A DNA stretch of 64,000 nucleotides from positions 1,240,001 through 1,304,000 of the forward strand of contig AP025252.1 of the NCBI GenBank assembly GCA_016865505.2, written 5' to 3'. The stretch is from Bryobacterales bacterium F-183. GTDB taxonomy: Bacteria > Acidobacteriota > Terriglobia > Bryobacterales > Bryobacteraceae. A program made the position numbers and the translations under genes. Of the stretch, positions 1 to 8,723 are shown in pieces (within the stretch, counting starts at the first letter, position 1; each line of letters begins with the position of its first letter). Below the pieces are notes generated by a model. That model did not search any database, had not been told where the DNA came from, and was given only the letters and a program-made list of their open reading frames with translations.

Positions 1-112
1 TCTGATCGCTACGGGCACGCCGCCTGGCGTCGGTCCGATGCAGCCTGGCTCGACGGTCCGCATCGAGATCGATGGGATCGGTATTTTGGAAAATCCCGTC
101 CAAGCCGAGTAA
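1..112 (+). CDS. Fumarylacetoacetate hydrolase family protein, C-terminal end (partial)
   Basis: The first 37 codons in frame, from position 2 to the TAA at 110-112, end a protein whose 5' part lies outside the window. The visible residues include [12 protein letters not shown] followed by [16 protein letters not shown]. This is the typical C-terminal signature of the FAH family, which covers 2-keto-4-pentenoate hydratase-like and fumarylpyruvate hydrolase-like enzymes with a metal-dependent fold. The transaldolase-family gene starts 12 nt downstream on the same strand, so the two are probably co-transcribed. The exact substrate cannot be told from this fragment. Confidence 0.85.
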   Translation, partial: LIATGTPPGVGPMQPGSTVRIEIDGIGILENPVQAE

Positions 113-124
113 AACACCACCACC

Positions 125-778
125 ATGAAATTCTTCCTAGACACCGCGAATCTCGACGAACTGAAGAAGGGCGCCGAATGGGGCATCGTCGATGGCGTCA
201 CCACGAACCCAAGCCTGATTGCCAAGGAAGGCATCAAGTTTGAAGACCGTATCGCTGAAATTTGCCAGATCATCGACGGTGACATCAGCGCCGAAGTGGT
301 TTCCACCGAAGCCAAGCTGATGATCCCGGAAGGCAAGAAGCTCGCCGCCATCCACAAGAACGTCGTCGTCAAACTGCCGCTCACCCGCGAAGGTATCAAG
401 GCCTGTTCCGCTCTTTCGAGCGAAGGCATCCGCACCAACGTTACGCTCTGCTTTTCCGCCGCACAGGCGATTCTGGCCGCCAAGGCCGGCGCCTACCTCG
501 TCAGCCCGTTTGTGGGCCGCATCGACGACATCGGCTGGGACGGCAATCAGCTCATCCGCGACATCGTGGACATCTACATCGAGCAGGGCTTCAAAACCCT
601 GGTTCTGGCCGCTTCGCTGCGCACCTCGCTCCACGTGATCGAAGCCGCGCGCGCCGGTGCACAGGTCGGCACCATGCCGTTCAAGGTGCTCGATTCGATG
701 TTCAACCATCCGCTTACCGACAAGGGTCTGGACCAGTTCCTGAAGGACTACCAGAAGGCTTTCGAGCCCGCCAAGTAA
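125..778 (+). CDS. fsa: Transaldolase-family protein (fructose-6-phosphate aldolase/TalC type)
   Basis: This 217-residue protein has the short transaldolase fold, a single TIM barrel without the extra helices of long TalB enzymes. The N-terminus [16 protein letters not shown] and the following [14 protein letters not shown] are family hallmarks. The Schiff-base lysine is probably K in VVVKLPLT, and [19 protein letters not shown] and [14 protein letters not shown] follow as expected. Members act either as transaldolase in the pentose phosphate pathway or as fructose-6-phosphate aldolase, and sequence inspection alone does not separate these. It is cytoplasmic and lies 12 nt after the FAH-family gene. 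Confidence 0.92.
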   Translation: MKFFLDTANLDELKKGAEWGIVDGVTTNPSLIAKEGIKFEDRIAEICQIIDGDISAEVVSTEAKLMIPEGKKLAAIHKNVVVKLPLTREGIKACSALSSEGIRTNVTLCFSAAQAILAAKAGAYLVSPFVGRIDDIGWDGNQLIRDIVDIYIEQGFKTLVLAASLRTSLHVIEAARAGAQVGTMPFKVLDSMFNHPLTDKGLDQFLKDYQKAFEPAK

Positions 779-805
779 GCAGCGTTTCTCTCTGTTCCGG
801 ACACG

Positions 806-1213
806 ATGTTACCTGCCGCCGAAGCCTGGAAAGTCGTAGGACTGGCCGGAGCCGCAAGCGTCTTGCTCGCCGCCGGAGCAATGATCATTTTTCAGCGCCG
901 CAACACTCCCGAACGCCGGGAGATGAAGCGGCGCTTTTTCGTGAACCGAGACGGACGCGTGGGGGACGCCGTACTTTTAGAGGCAGGCAGCGAATCGCTT
1001 GTCTACCAGTACGAGATCAATGGCGTCAGTTATAGTGCGTCACAGGACGTACAAATGCTGGCCTCTTATCTGCCGGAAGAGCCGGAACGATTGGTGGGGC
1101 CGGTGAACATTAAATACATAGCGCGGAATCCGGCCAACTCGATTGTGGTATGCGAGCAATGGTCGGGGATTCGCGCAGCACAGAAGTTACGAGGGAGATC
1201 AAACACACAATGA
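806..1213 (+). CDS. Small membrane-anchored protein, DUF3592-like
   Basis: This 135-residue protein has one N-terminal membrane segment (about residues 8-29, rich in Gly/Ala/Leu). A soluble domain follows with the pattern VYQYEINGVSYSAS and a later VNIKYIARNPANSIV, reminiscent of DUF3592 domains. The domain assignment rests on pattern similarity only. It starts 27 nt after the transaldolase gene. Its TGA overlaps the ATG of the next gene in an ATGA junction at 1210-1213, suggesting translational coupling. No function can be named. Confidence 0.7.
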   Translation: MLPAAEAWKVVGLAGAASVLLAAGAMIIFQRRNTPERREMKRRFFVNRDGRVGDAVLLEAGSESLVYQYEINGVSYSASQDVQMLASYLPEEPERLVGPVNIKYIARNPANSIVVCEQWSGIRAAQKLRGRSNTQ

Positions 1214-1596
1214 AGAACAAGGTATTGGTAGCGGTAGCGGCGTTGGGCCTGATGCTCGGCGGCGCTGGATTGATGGTAGCGGCGCAGCAGTTCGGCAAGC
1301 CGAAGACGATTCTGCACATCATCACGGTGAAGTGGAAGGCGGACGCTACGGCGGCGCAGAAGGAAGCGGCCATCAAGGGTGTCGAGAAGATGGCGGGTCA
1401 GGTCCCGGGTTTGAAGAATGTGTGGCTGGACACGATCAAGGTGCAGCCGGGCGGTTACAACAACGTGATCGTGATGGAGTTCCAGGATCAGGCAGCGTTC
1501 AACGCGTACGCGGATAACCAGGCGCACAAGGATTGGGAGAAGGTTTATCTGCCGATCCGCGAGCAGAGCACGACGCACGACGCGACGAATAAGTAA
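1210..1596 (+). CDS. Exported Dabb (stress-responsive A/B barrel) domain protein
   Basis: The ATG at 1210 is preferred over the in-frame ATG at 1150. It follows a GAGGGAG ribosome site, forms an ATGA overlap with the upstream stop, and begins a clean signal peptide (MKNKVLVAVAALGLMLGG... to about AAQ). The mature part, ILHIITVKWKADATAAQKEAAIKGVEKMAGQVPGLKNVW and later VIVMEFQDQAAFNAYADNQAHKDW, is the dimeric alpha/beta barrel of the Dabb family. The product has 128 residues. Family members are small ligand-binding or aldehyde-active proteins. An exported version is somewhat unusual, and its ligand is unknown. Confidence 0.85.
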   Translation: MKNKVLVAVAALGLMLGGAGLMVAAQQFGKPKTILHIITVKWKADATAAQKEAAIKGVEKMAGQVPGLKNVWLDTIKVQPGGYNNVIVMEFQDQAAFNAYADNQAHKDWEKVYLPIREQSTTHDATNK

Positions 1597-1612
1597 GGTT
1601 ACGAGCGGCCAA

Positions 1613-1641
1613 TTGTGGGGCGGTTTGCTACCGCCTCACAA
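1613..1641. repeat. 12-bp inverted repeat with 5-nt loop between convergent genes
   Basis: TTGTGGGGCGGT and ACCGCCTCACAA flank the loop TTGCT, pairing over 12 positions with one G-T wobble. It lies between the convergent Dabb and STAND genes, where a bidirectional terminator is expected. There is no T-tract on either side, so it may instead be a dispersed palindromic element. A second small palindrome, GCATGC-ACC-GCATGC, follows near 1667-1681. Confidence 0.6.
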
Positions 1642-1686
1642 CGGCTTGCACCCACTGCTGCGGGGGCATGCACCGCATGCGATCAG

Positions 1687-4149
1687 CTACTCGCTTTGGG
1701 AATGTTGGGACAGACGACGCACTTCTTCGATCGCCGCCAACGCATCCTCTGTTTCAGGGATGAGTCCAAGTTTGGCGTAACCCTCTTTGGCTGCCGCAAA
1801 TGCCCTTTCGGCCCTATCCAGATACTCGGCGAGCGGAGGTGAAGAAATCTTTGCCAGGCTCAATGCGGACACACCGAGATTAAACTGAGACGACGCCCAA
1901 TCCTCGGGGAACGCCTCGGCTGTTCGAATCTCAAGACAACGCTCAAAGCACGCTATCGACTTCTCTAGATTACCCGCAGAGCTGTCGCGGAGCCCACCAT
2001 ACACAATACCGAGATTTTCGTGCACTTTTGCCCACTGATATGGAAAGGTTTCTCTCCTGTAGACGGTTAGCGTCTGATTGAAAAGATCAATTGCCTTTTG
2101 AGAATAGATCGCGTCTCCGTCCTTCGAATAGGCCATCGCAAGATTATGTGTTGTTCCTGCCCAGAAATAGGGCTGACTCTCAGGATGGAAGGCCTTCTGT
2201 GCGTTCTCCAAACACTGGATCGCTAACGTTAGATATTCTCGCCCATCAATTCTCGCGAGATAAATGTATGCAAGGCCGAGGTTATTCTGAACTCTGGCCC
2301 TTACCAACGGGTCCGTATACACCTCCAGGGCGCCGACAAAGCAGGAGATAGCCTTCTTCAGGTTAACGGCCCACCCGCCATCCTTCATGTAGCTCCAAGC
2401 GTTCCCGAGATGATTCTGTATTTCCGCCCATTTGACGGGTGACTGATCTTTGGTACAGAACCGTGAAGCAAACTCAAGACACAAAATGGCTCGCTGACAT
2501 CTTTCATCCCTCGGGCCCAATGAACCAAGCTCGTACTCAACACCTAAAGCGACTAGAGCTGCAGCCGCATCGCCGTTGGTCGGAGGCGCATCAATAATCG
2601 CGGTCGGTTCCCACCATTTCAATAACGCAGCGTGCTGCACCATGTCCAATTGCGACCGGGTTGCCTCTGCGCTTGCAACCCACTGTGCTAACGCAGCGCG
2701 AGAATCCAACCGCCAATGGTGGAACCATTCCAAGGCGTCGTTCCCTCGCGACTTCCAATACGCTCGCCAGCGCTCGTGCCAGGCATTTGGGACTTCGCCC
2801 GTATGCTGCAGCGCATCCTGTACGGATGAATCGACTGAGTACCAACCGGCGTCAGACGTTGAGGGAACCAGAAAGCTTAGCCCACGCAACATATCGATCG
2901 CCAGATCCTGCGCGACGGACCAGCTTTCGCTATGCATGGCGCGTGCGGCCGCTTCGTCGAACGTGGGCGTTACCGCCAACCTGCGGACCCATTCCTGCTC
3001 TACCTCGGACGGCAGGGACTTGAGGAATCGCCGCACCAGGCTGGCCATGTCCCCTTTGTTCACCTCTGCGAACAGAGCGGGCGTTGGAACTCGCTTGGCA
3101 CGCAGTTCCAGCCAGCCGATGTCTGCGAACAGGCCTAGGCTTGCCGGATGGTAGCCTTGCCCTTCGCCTACCCAAAGACACTTGTCGAGGATGGCTTGCT
3201 GTACGCCAGGGTCCCGCAAGTTGCAACGATTCAGAAAATCCCGCGCATCGGGATCGGAAAGGCCGCTCAGACGATGTTGTTCCAGCCAGGCGCGATCTTC
3301 CCAAATCGCATCGATGAACTTCCAATCCAGACGGTTTTGCCCCGCGATGATAAAGAGCACCCGGTCGCGCAACGCATAGATCAGCTCACGCAGGCGCATC
3401 GATGCGCGCTCTTCCGCGACCTCGCTCATGCCTGCGGGAATCAGCGCTTCGAGTGTGTCGACAAACACAACCGCGCGGACGGCGCGATGGGCTGGCCGGA
3501 GCGGAAACGCGTCATCGGCCTGCAAATCCTCACTGAGGCGGAAGCATAGCTCGTCTTCGAGAGCGGCCAGTTCCTTGGCGCGCAGACCCGCGACGTCTTT
3601 GAGGAAGCGTTCGCGAATCGCCGACAGCGCTGCCTTATCCTTCACTGCGCCGTACGCCTTCTCCATCATGGAAAGAGCGCCGCCCAGTACGGGATTCAAC
3701 GCTCCGCCTGCGGCCTTGACGGCTTCCCAGAACATCCCCGCGCCGGCATTCTTGACGCTGTGTTCCAACGCCGCCTCGTCAAGCCGATACCGCTTGACGA
3801 GAGTGAACGCGAACGCAAGGTCAAACTGCGGACAAGGGCGTTCAGTCAGCTTGCGGACCTCTGCGAGGAACAAAAGCGAATCGGAAAGGAAAGGGTTGCT
3901 GTCCTGTTCGCGTGTGTAGTCGATGAGGACCGCGGGCACAGCGTGGACACCGGTCAGCGCCAGGCGAAGTTTGCGAATCAGCCAGCTTTTGCCGATGCCG
4001 CCCATGCCGTAGAACATCAACGCCGGAAAGGGACCTTCGACGGAGTCCAGATAGCGGTGGAAAAGCTGCAGGGGTTCTTCACGGTCGGTGAACCGGTCCT
4101 GCAGGAGCGACGGAAGGCTGGGGTCGCGGGGCTTTGCCACTTTCCGCAA
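1687..4149 (-). CDS. STAND-class P-loop ATPase with C-terminal TPR repeats
   Basis: This 820-residue cytoplasmic protein opens almost directly with an NTPase. The Walker A motif GMGGIGKS (residues 48-55) is followed by a Walker B-like AVVFVDTLEAL near residue 225 and helical sensor regions. The last ~280 residues are tetratricopeptide-type repeats, seen as recurring AxxxxxLGxAY...A...F patterns such as NNLGLAYIYLA, HNLAMAYSKDG and ENLGIVYGG. This layout is that of STAND signalling ATPases, which switch on when the repeat domain binds a ligand. The usual N-terminal effector domain (nuclease, TIR, protease) is missing. It faces away from the gene at 4289, leaving a promoter-bearing gap between them. 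Confidence 0.8.
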   Translation of the reverse strand: MRKVAKPRDPSLPSLLQDRFTDREEPLQLFHRYLDSVEGPFPALMFYGMGGIGKSWLIRKLRLALTGVHAVPAVLIDYTREQDSNPFLSDSLLFLAEVRKLTERPCPQFDLAFAFTLVKRYRLDEAALEHSVKNAGAGMFWEAVKAAGGALNPVLGGALSMMEKAYGAVKDKAALSAIRERFLKDVAGLRAKELAALEDELCFRLSEDLQADDAFPLRPAHRAVRAVVFVDTLEALIPAGMSEVAEERASMRLRELIYALRDRVLFIIAGQNRLDWKFIDAIWEDRAWLEQHRLSGLSDPDARDFLNRCNLRDPGVQQAILDKCLWVGEGQGYHPASLGLFADIGWLELRAKRVPTPALFAEVNKGDMASLVRRFLKSLPSEVEQEWVRRLAVTPTFDEAAARAMHSESWSVAQDLAIDMLRGLSFLVPSTSDAGWYSVDSSVQDALQHTGEVPNAWHERWRAYWKSRGNDALEWFHHWRLDSRAALAQWVASAEATRSQLDMVQHAALLKWWEPTAIIDAPPTNGDAAAALVALGVEYELGSLGPRDERCQRAILCLEFASRFCTKDQSPVKWAEIQNHLGNAWSYMKDGGWAVNLKKAISCFVGALEVYTDPLVRARVQNNLGLAYIYLARIDGREYLTLAIQCLENAQKAFHPESQPYFWAGTTHNLAMAYSKDGDAIYSQKAIDLFNQTLTVYRRETFPYQWAKVHENLGIVYGGLRDSSAGNLEKSIACFERCLEIRTAEAFPEDWASSQFNLGVSALSLAKISSPPLAEYLDRAERAFAAAKEGYAKLGLIPETEDALAAIEEVRRLSQHSQSE

Positions 4150-4187
4150 TTCTACACCAGGGCTTCGGAAATCCGGTGAAAAACGGA

Positions 4188-4216
4188 TTGATCGATCCGG
4201 TGAATTGGCCTATACT
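4188..4216 (+). promoter_or_regulatory. Sigma70-type promoter for the 4289 gene
   Basis: TTGATC at 4188-4193 and TATACT at 4211-4216 are separated by exactly 17 nt. Transcription would start near 4223, giving a leader of about 65 nt before the ATG at 4289. The element lies in the gap next to the divergent STAND gene, which supports a promoter role. Confidence 0.65.
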
Positions 4217-4288
4217 AACCAAGTACGCAAGAATCTGGCGCGTACGGGTGTTGGAAAGCGTAAAGCCAACCGATACAACCACTTACAG

Positions 4289-4768
4289 ATGATTTTTACC
4301 TTTCTCAAGCGATCTGCTGCCGCTGCCATGCTTTTGGCCCTTCCCTGCGGTGCGATCGCGCAAGAGAACGACGACCCCAGACATAAGCAAATGCAGGAGT
4401 TCCTGCAGGCCAAACGGTCGCCTTTGGCGGAACATGCCAAGTCCTTTTTGGAAGCGGCGGATCGCTACGGGCTCGATTGGCGTCTGCTGCCTTGCCTGGC
4501 GCTGGTGGAAACCGGCGGGCGGCGTGAGATCCGCAATAACAATGTCTTTGGGTGGGGCAACGGACGGATACAGTTCTCCTCCGTGTCCGAAAGTATCCAT
4601 CTGGTGGCGGAACGTCTGGCAAACGCCGCGCCGTACCGTAAGAAGACGACGGAAGACAAACTGAAGGCGTACAACCCGCGCAATCGCCGTTATGCGGCGC
4701 ACGTGTTGACCATGATGGGTTTGGTGGGGCCAGCCGCTGTTGCCGCTGCCACCGCTGTCGAAGAGTAG
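4289..4768 (+). CDS. Exported glucosaminidase/lysozyme-like domain protein
   Basis: Upstream in-frame ATGs exist, but the ATG at 4289 begins a clear signal peptide (MIFTFLKRSAAAAMLLALPCGAIAQ) and lies downstream of a good promoter, so it is chosen. The 159-residue product has one domain with RYGLDWRLLPCLALVETGG, NNNVFGWGNG and the later YNPRNRRYAAHVL. This is the pattern of short lysozyme-fold, mannosyl-glycoprotein endo-beta-N-acetylglucosaminidase-like proteins, with E in LVETGG as the likely catalytic acid. A periplasmic role in peptidoglycan cleavage is inferred from this family resemblance. Confidence 0.75.
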   Translation: MIFTFLKRSAAAAMLLALPCGAIAQENDDPRHKQMQEFLQAKRSPLAEHAKSFLEAADRYGLDWRLLPCLALVETGGRREIRNNNVFGWGNGRIQFSSVSESIHLVAERLANAAPYRKKTTEDKLKAYNPRNRRYAAHVLTMMGLVGPAAVAAATAVEE

Positions 4769-4868
4769 ATACACTCTCCTCCTGCACCAGCAGCGCAGCC
4801 GTCCGTTAGGCCGATCCCCCACCGAGGGAATCTTGTTGTTTATGATTTCCCAATAGCCGATTTGGGAA

Positions 4869-5015
4869 TCACGCCAGTTTCATTACGCCAAATAGAACTG
4901 CGGCAAAGAGAGCTACAGATACAACAGCAATCGTAGCCCACATCATCATCCGTTCCTTCATCGTACTCTCACGGTCACGATCATGCTTCATCTGCTCGTC
5001 CAGGCTGTCAAACAT
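4869..5015 (-). CDS. 48-residue membrane protein
   Basis: On the minus strand an ATG at 5015-5013 opens a 48-codon frame ending in TGA at 4871-4869. It is preceded by a strong Shine-Dalgarno sequence, GGGGGAGG, 7-8 nt upstream. The product begins MFDSLDEQMKHDRDRES, a charged amphipathic stretch, and ends with one membrane helix of about 23 residues (MMMWATIAVVSVALFAAVLFGV). From memory, similar MFDS-type proteins of this size occur in other acidobacteria. The function is unknown. Nothing else recognisable was seen in 4769-4868 or 5030-5180. Confidence 0.7.
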   Translation of the reverse strand: MFDSLDEQMKHDRDRESTMKERMMMWATIAVVSVALFAAVLFGVMKLA

Positions 5016-5183
5016 ATGGAAACCTCCCCCGGCATAACTTTGCCGGTATGATGCGCCTCACGATCAACGAACGTAGTTAGGTATGAGGCCGACGCTTATA
5101 AAACAACACTCGCGCATCACATCCGAGGTCAAAACAAACACCCAGACTGGTGGAATGATACATCCGCTGATTGCAAAATACAA

Positions 5184-5222
5184 GGCCACCCCGCACGGCA
5201 TCGGCGATGCGCTGGGGTGGCC
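5184..5222 (-). terminator. Terminator downstream of pyruvate carboxylase
   Basis: GGCCACCCC (5184-5192) and GGGGTGGCC (5214-5222) form a perfect 9-bp stem about 20 nt after the pyc stop codon. Read on the minus strand it is followed by TTGTATTTTGC. On the plus strand it is followed by TTGAGTTTTT, so it could act in both directions. Confidence 0.7.
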
Positions 5223-5241
5223 CTTGAGTTTTTGACGGAAG

Positions 5242-8200
5242 CTATTCGATGACGATCAGCAAGTCCTTGGCTTCGACGTTCTGTCCCGCCGCTACCAGCA
5301 ACTGCTTCACTTTGCCGTCGATGGGTGCGTAGATGGTCGACTGCATCTTCATCGCTTCCATCACCAGCAAACGGTCGCCCTTCTTGACCGTAGCGCCGTT
5401 CTCCACGGCGATGCTGGAGATCGCGCCGGGGATGGGGGCGCCCACTTCGCCGGACTTGGACGGGTCCGCTTTGGCACGTGCCTGTACCGTGGCCTGCAGG
5501 CTCTTGTCGCGGATCTTGACCTCGCGAGGCTGGCCGTTCAGCTCAAAGAACACCACGCGCGATCCATCGGGATGCGGGTCGGAAATGGTGAGTAGCTTGG
5601 TCACTAGCGTCTTGCCGGCTTCCAACTCAATTACGATTTCCTTGGCCTTTTCGAGCCCGTAGAAGAACTCCGGCGTCGGCAGTACTTCGACGTCGCCGTA
5701 CGTCGCATGCGCCCGGTTGTACTTGAGGAAGACATCCGGGTACATGAGGTAGCTCATGAGGTCCGTGTGCGAACACTTGCGTCCGGTCTTTTGTTCGAGC
5801 GTGGCGTGCGCCTCTTCGAGATCCACCGGCTTGAGATGTTCACCCGGACGCCCCGGACGAGGCTTGGCACCCTTCAGGACCGTTGCGACAATGTCCTCGG
5901 GCCAGCCGCCTTCGGGCTCGCCGAGGTCGCCGGACAGCATTTCGACAACCGAGTTCGGCAACGTCAAGTTATGGTTGGGACCCAGCTTGGCCAGGTCCGC
6001 CGCCTTCATGCCGTTGTTCACCAGGAAGATCGCAAGGTCGCCGACTACTTTGCTCGACGGGGTCACCTTGATGATGTCGCCGAGCGCCTGATTCGCTTCC
6101 GCATACGCCACGGCGACCTCATGCCAGCGTGGACCGAGGCCCATCGCTTCCGCCTGTTCTTTGAGGTTGGTGTACTGGCCACCAGGCATCTCATGCAGGT
6201 AGACTTCGGCGGTGCCGCTCTTGGGTGCGCTGTCGAACGGCACATAATACGTACGCACCGTTTCCCAGTAATCGGACGCACGGTCGAGCGCTTCAAGGTT
6301 CAGGCCGGTGTCGCGATCGGTGTTGGCCAGGGACGCGACGATGGAGTTCAGGTTCGGCTGGCTCGTTGTACCGCTCATCGATGCCAAAGCCGCGTCTGCG
6401 ACGTCCACGCCTGCTTCCGACGCTTTAAAGATCGACGATGCGTTGATGCCGCTGGTGTCGTGCGTATGGAAGTGGATGGGCAAGCCGACTTCTTCGCGCA
6501 AGGTCTTTACCAGTTTGTGGATTGCGTACGGCTTGGCGAGGCCGGCCATGTCCTTGATGGCCAGAACATGGGCGCCCATCTTCTCCAGTTCTTTGGCCAT
6601 CTTGACGTAGTACTGCAAGGTGTACTTGTCACGCTTGGGATCGAGGATGTCGCCCGAATAGCAGACCGCCGCCTCGCAAATCGACCGGTTGGTCTTGCGT
6701 ACGGCTTCCATCGGAAGCTTCATGTTGGGCAGCCAGTTCAGCGAATCAAACACGCGGAAGATGTCGATGCCCTGCTTCGACGATTCCTGAATGAACTCGT
6801 CGACGACATTGTCCGGATACGCGGTGTAGCCCACCGCATTAGACGCACGCAGCAGCATCTGGAAGCAGATGTTGGGGATGGCTTCGCGCAGCTTTGCCAG
6901 ACGCGACCACGGGTCTTCGAGCAAAAAGCGCAATGCTACGTCGAACGTCGCGCCGCCCCACATTTCGAGGCTATACAAGCCGCTCATGTGGTGCGACACG
7001 TAGTTGGCCGTTTGCAGCATGTCGTAGGTACGCATGCGCGTGGCCATCAATGATTGATGGGCGTCGCGCATGGTGGTGTCGGTTAGCAACAGGCGCGTCT
7101 GCTCGCGGGTCCACTGGGCAAACTTCTCCGGCCCGATCTCCAACAGCAGGTCTCGCGTACCCTTGAGCGGCGCTTCCAGGCTGTGCGGCAGCGGCGCGGG
7201 AGTACGCAGAGCCTTGGTCGGCTTAGGCTTGCCCTTTACTTCCGGATTGCCGTTGATGATGGTCTCGCTGAGGTACGTGAGCAGCTTGGTCGCACGGTCG
7301 CGACGAGCCTTGAACTTGAACAGCGATGTATCTTCGTCCAGGAACGACGTGGTGATCTCGCCCGCCTGAAACTTGGGGTGATTGACGACGTTTTCCAGGA
7401 ACGGGATGTTCGTCTTGATGCCGCGGATACGGAACTCACGCAATGCGCGATCCATGCGATGGCACGCGTCGGGGAACTTGCGACCCCAAGCCGTGACCTT
7501 CACCAGCAGCGAGTCGTAATAGGGCGTGATGACCGCGCCACCGTACGCCGACGCGCCATCGAGGCGGATGCCAAAGCCCGCGGGCGAACGGTACGTGTGG
7601 ATCTTGCCATAATCCGGCACAAAGCCGTTGGCCGGGTCTTCGGTGGTCACGCGCGATTGCAGCGCAAAGCCATGGATTGGGATGTCGGCCTGTGCAGGCA
7701 GCCCAATCTCATCAAAGCTCTTGCCCTGCGCGACCTGGATCTGCGTCTGTACGATGTCGATACCGGTGATCATTTCCGTCACCGTATGTTCCACCTGGAC
7801 GCGCGGGTTCACTTCGATGAAGAACCACTCGCCAGCGTCGACGTCCACCAGGAACTCGACCGTACCCGCGTTGTAGTAGCTGCCGGCTTTGGCCAGAGCC
7901 ACTGCGGCCTCGGCCAGTTCGCGACGGATGCGCGGATCCAGGTTCACCGCAGGTGCTGTTTCCACAACCTTTTGGTGACGGCGCTGGACGGAACAATCGC
8001 GCTCGTACAAATGCAGGATGTTGCCGTGCGTGTCGCCGATGATCTGCACTTCCACGTGGCGGGCGCGACGGATGTAGCGCTCGAGGAACACAGCATCGTT
8101 GCCGAATGCGGCTGCCGCTTCCCGTCGAGCCTCGTCTACCTTGGCGACGAGTTCGGACGCGTTGTTCACCACGCGCATACCGCGACCGCCGCCGCCAAAC

Positions 8201-8679
8201 GCAGCCTTGACGATGAGCGGATAGCCGATCTTGGCCCCAAGCTCTTCGATACCTGAGATGTCGGTTACCGGATCCTTGGTGCCGGGTACGGTACGAATTC
8301 CGGCTTTATCGGCCAATGCACGAGCGGCGGTCTTGTCGCCCAGAAGTTCCAAAAGCTCCGCGCTAGGGCCGACAAACGTGATGCCGTGTCGCTTGCAGGC
8401 CCGCGCCAATGCAGGGTTTTCCGACAAAAAGCCGTAGCCAGGGTGGATGTAGTCGACCTTCTTCTCGGCGGCCATGGCCACGATGTTGTCGACGTCCAGA
8501 TAGGCCTGAACGGGTCCCTTGCCCTCGCCGATGAGGTACGCCTCGTCGGCCTTAAAGCGGTGGAGGCTCAGCCGGTCCTCCTGCGAATATACGGCTACGG
8601 TGCGGAGACCCAATTCATTGGCCGCCCGAAGAATGCGGATGGCAATTTCACCCCGGTTCAGAGCAAGGAGTTTCTGCAT
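5242..8679 (-). CDS. pyc: Pyruvate carboxylase, single-chain
   Basis: The 1145-residue protein has the full domain order of single-chain pyruvate carboxylase, matching the usual ~1150 residues. The biotin carboxylase domain (about 1-450) carries the ATP-grasp glycine loop FGGGGRGMR and EVNPRVQVEHTVTE. The carboxyltransferase TIM barrel (about 530-800) carries LLTDTTMRDAHQS and the metal-binding HFHTHDTSG. A PYC/OADA domain and a C-terminal biotinyl domain with EAMKMQ follow. It carboxylates pyruvate to oxaloacetate using ATP and bicarbonate, replenishing the TCA cycle. It stands alone with its own terminator. No Shine-Dalgarno sequence is evident before the ATG. Confidence 0.97.
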   Translation of the reverse strand: MQKLLALNRGEIAIRILRAANELGLRTVAVYSQEDRLSLHRFKADEAYLIGEGKGPVQAYLDVDNIVAMAAEKKVDYIHPGYGFLSENPALARACKRHGITFVGPSAELLELLGDKTAARALADKAGIRTVPGTKDPVTDISGIEELGAKIGYPLIVKAAFGGGGRGMRVVNNASELVAKVDEARREAAAAFGNDAVFLERYIRRARHVEVQIIGDTHGNILHLYERDCSVQRRHQKVVETAPAVNLDPRIRRELAEAAVALAKAGSYYNAGTVEFLVDVDAGEWFFIEVNPRVQVEHTVTEMITGIDIVQTQIQVAQGKSFDEIGLPAQADIPIHGFALQSRVTTEDPANGFVPDYGKIHTYRSPAGFGIRLDGASAYGGAVITPYYDSLLVKVTAWGRKFPDACHRMDRALREFRIRGIKTNIPFLENVVNHPKFQAGEITTSFLDEDTSLFKFKARRDRATKLLTYLSETIINGNPEVKGKPKPTKALRTPAPLPHSLEAPLKGTRDLLLEIGPEKFAQWTREQTRLLLTDTTMRDAHQSLMATRMRTYDMLQTANYVSHHMSGLYSLEMWGGATFDVALRFLLEDPWSRLAKLREAIPNICFQMLLRASNAVGYTAYPDNVVDEFIQESSKQGIDIFRVFDSLNWLPNMKLPMEAVRKTNRSICEAAVCYSGDILDPKRDKYTLQYYVKMAKELEKMGAHVLAIKDMAGLAKPYAIHKLVKTLREEVGLPIHFHTHDTSGINASSIFKASEAGVDVADAALASMSGTTSQPNLNSIVASLANTDRDTGLNLEALDRASDYWETVRTYYVPFDSAPKSGTAEVYLHEMPGGQYTNLKEQAEAMGLGPRWHEVAVAYAEANQALGDIIKVTPSSKVVGDLAIFLVNNGMKAADLAKLGPNHNLTLPNSVVEMLSGDLGEPEGGWPEDIVATVLKGAKPRPGRPGEHLKPVDLEEAHATLEQKTGRKCSHTDLMSYLMYPDVFLKYNRAHATYGDVEVLPTPEFFYGLEKAKEIVIELEAGKTLVTKLLTISDPHPDGSRVVFFELNGQPREVKIRDKSLQATVQARAKADPSKSGEVGAPIPGAISSIAVENGATVKKGDRLLVMEAMKMQSTIYAPIDGKVKQLLVAAGQNVEAKDLLIVIE

Positions 8680-8723
8680 TTTGTGTGTCTTTTGATTGAA
8701 GCAAACTTTGGGGGACGCCCGTT

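Noticed and set aside
5707-7053. 448-codon frame opposite pyruvate carboxylase
   Set aside because: Antisense to conserved carboxyltransferase coding sequence; composition is Arg/His/Val-rich as in typical shadows.
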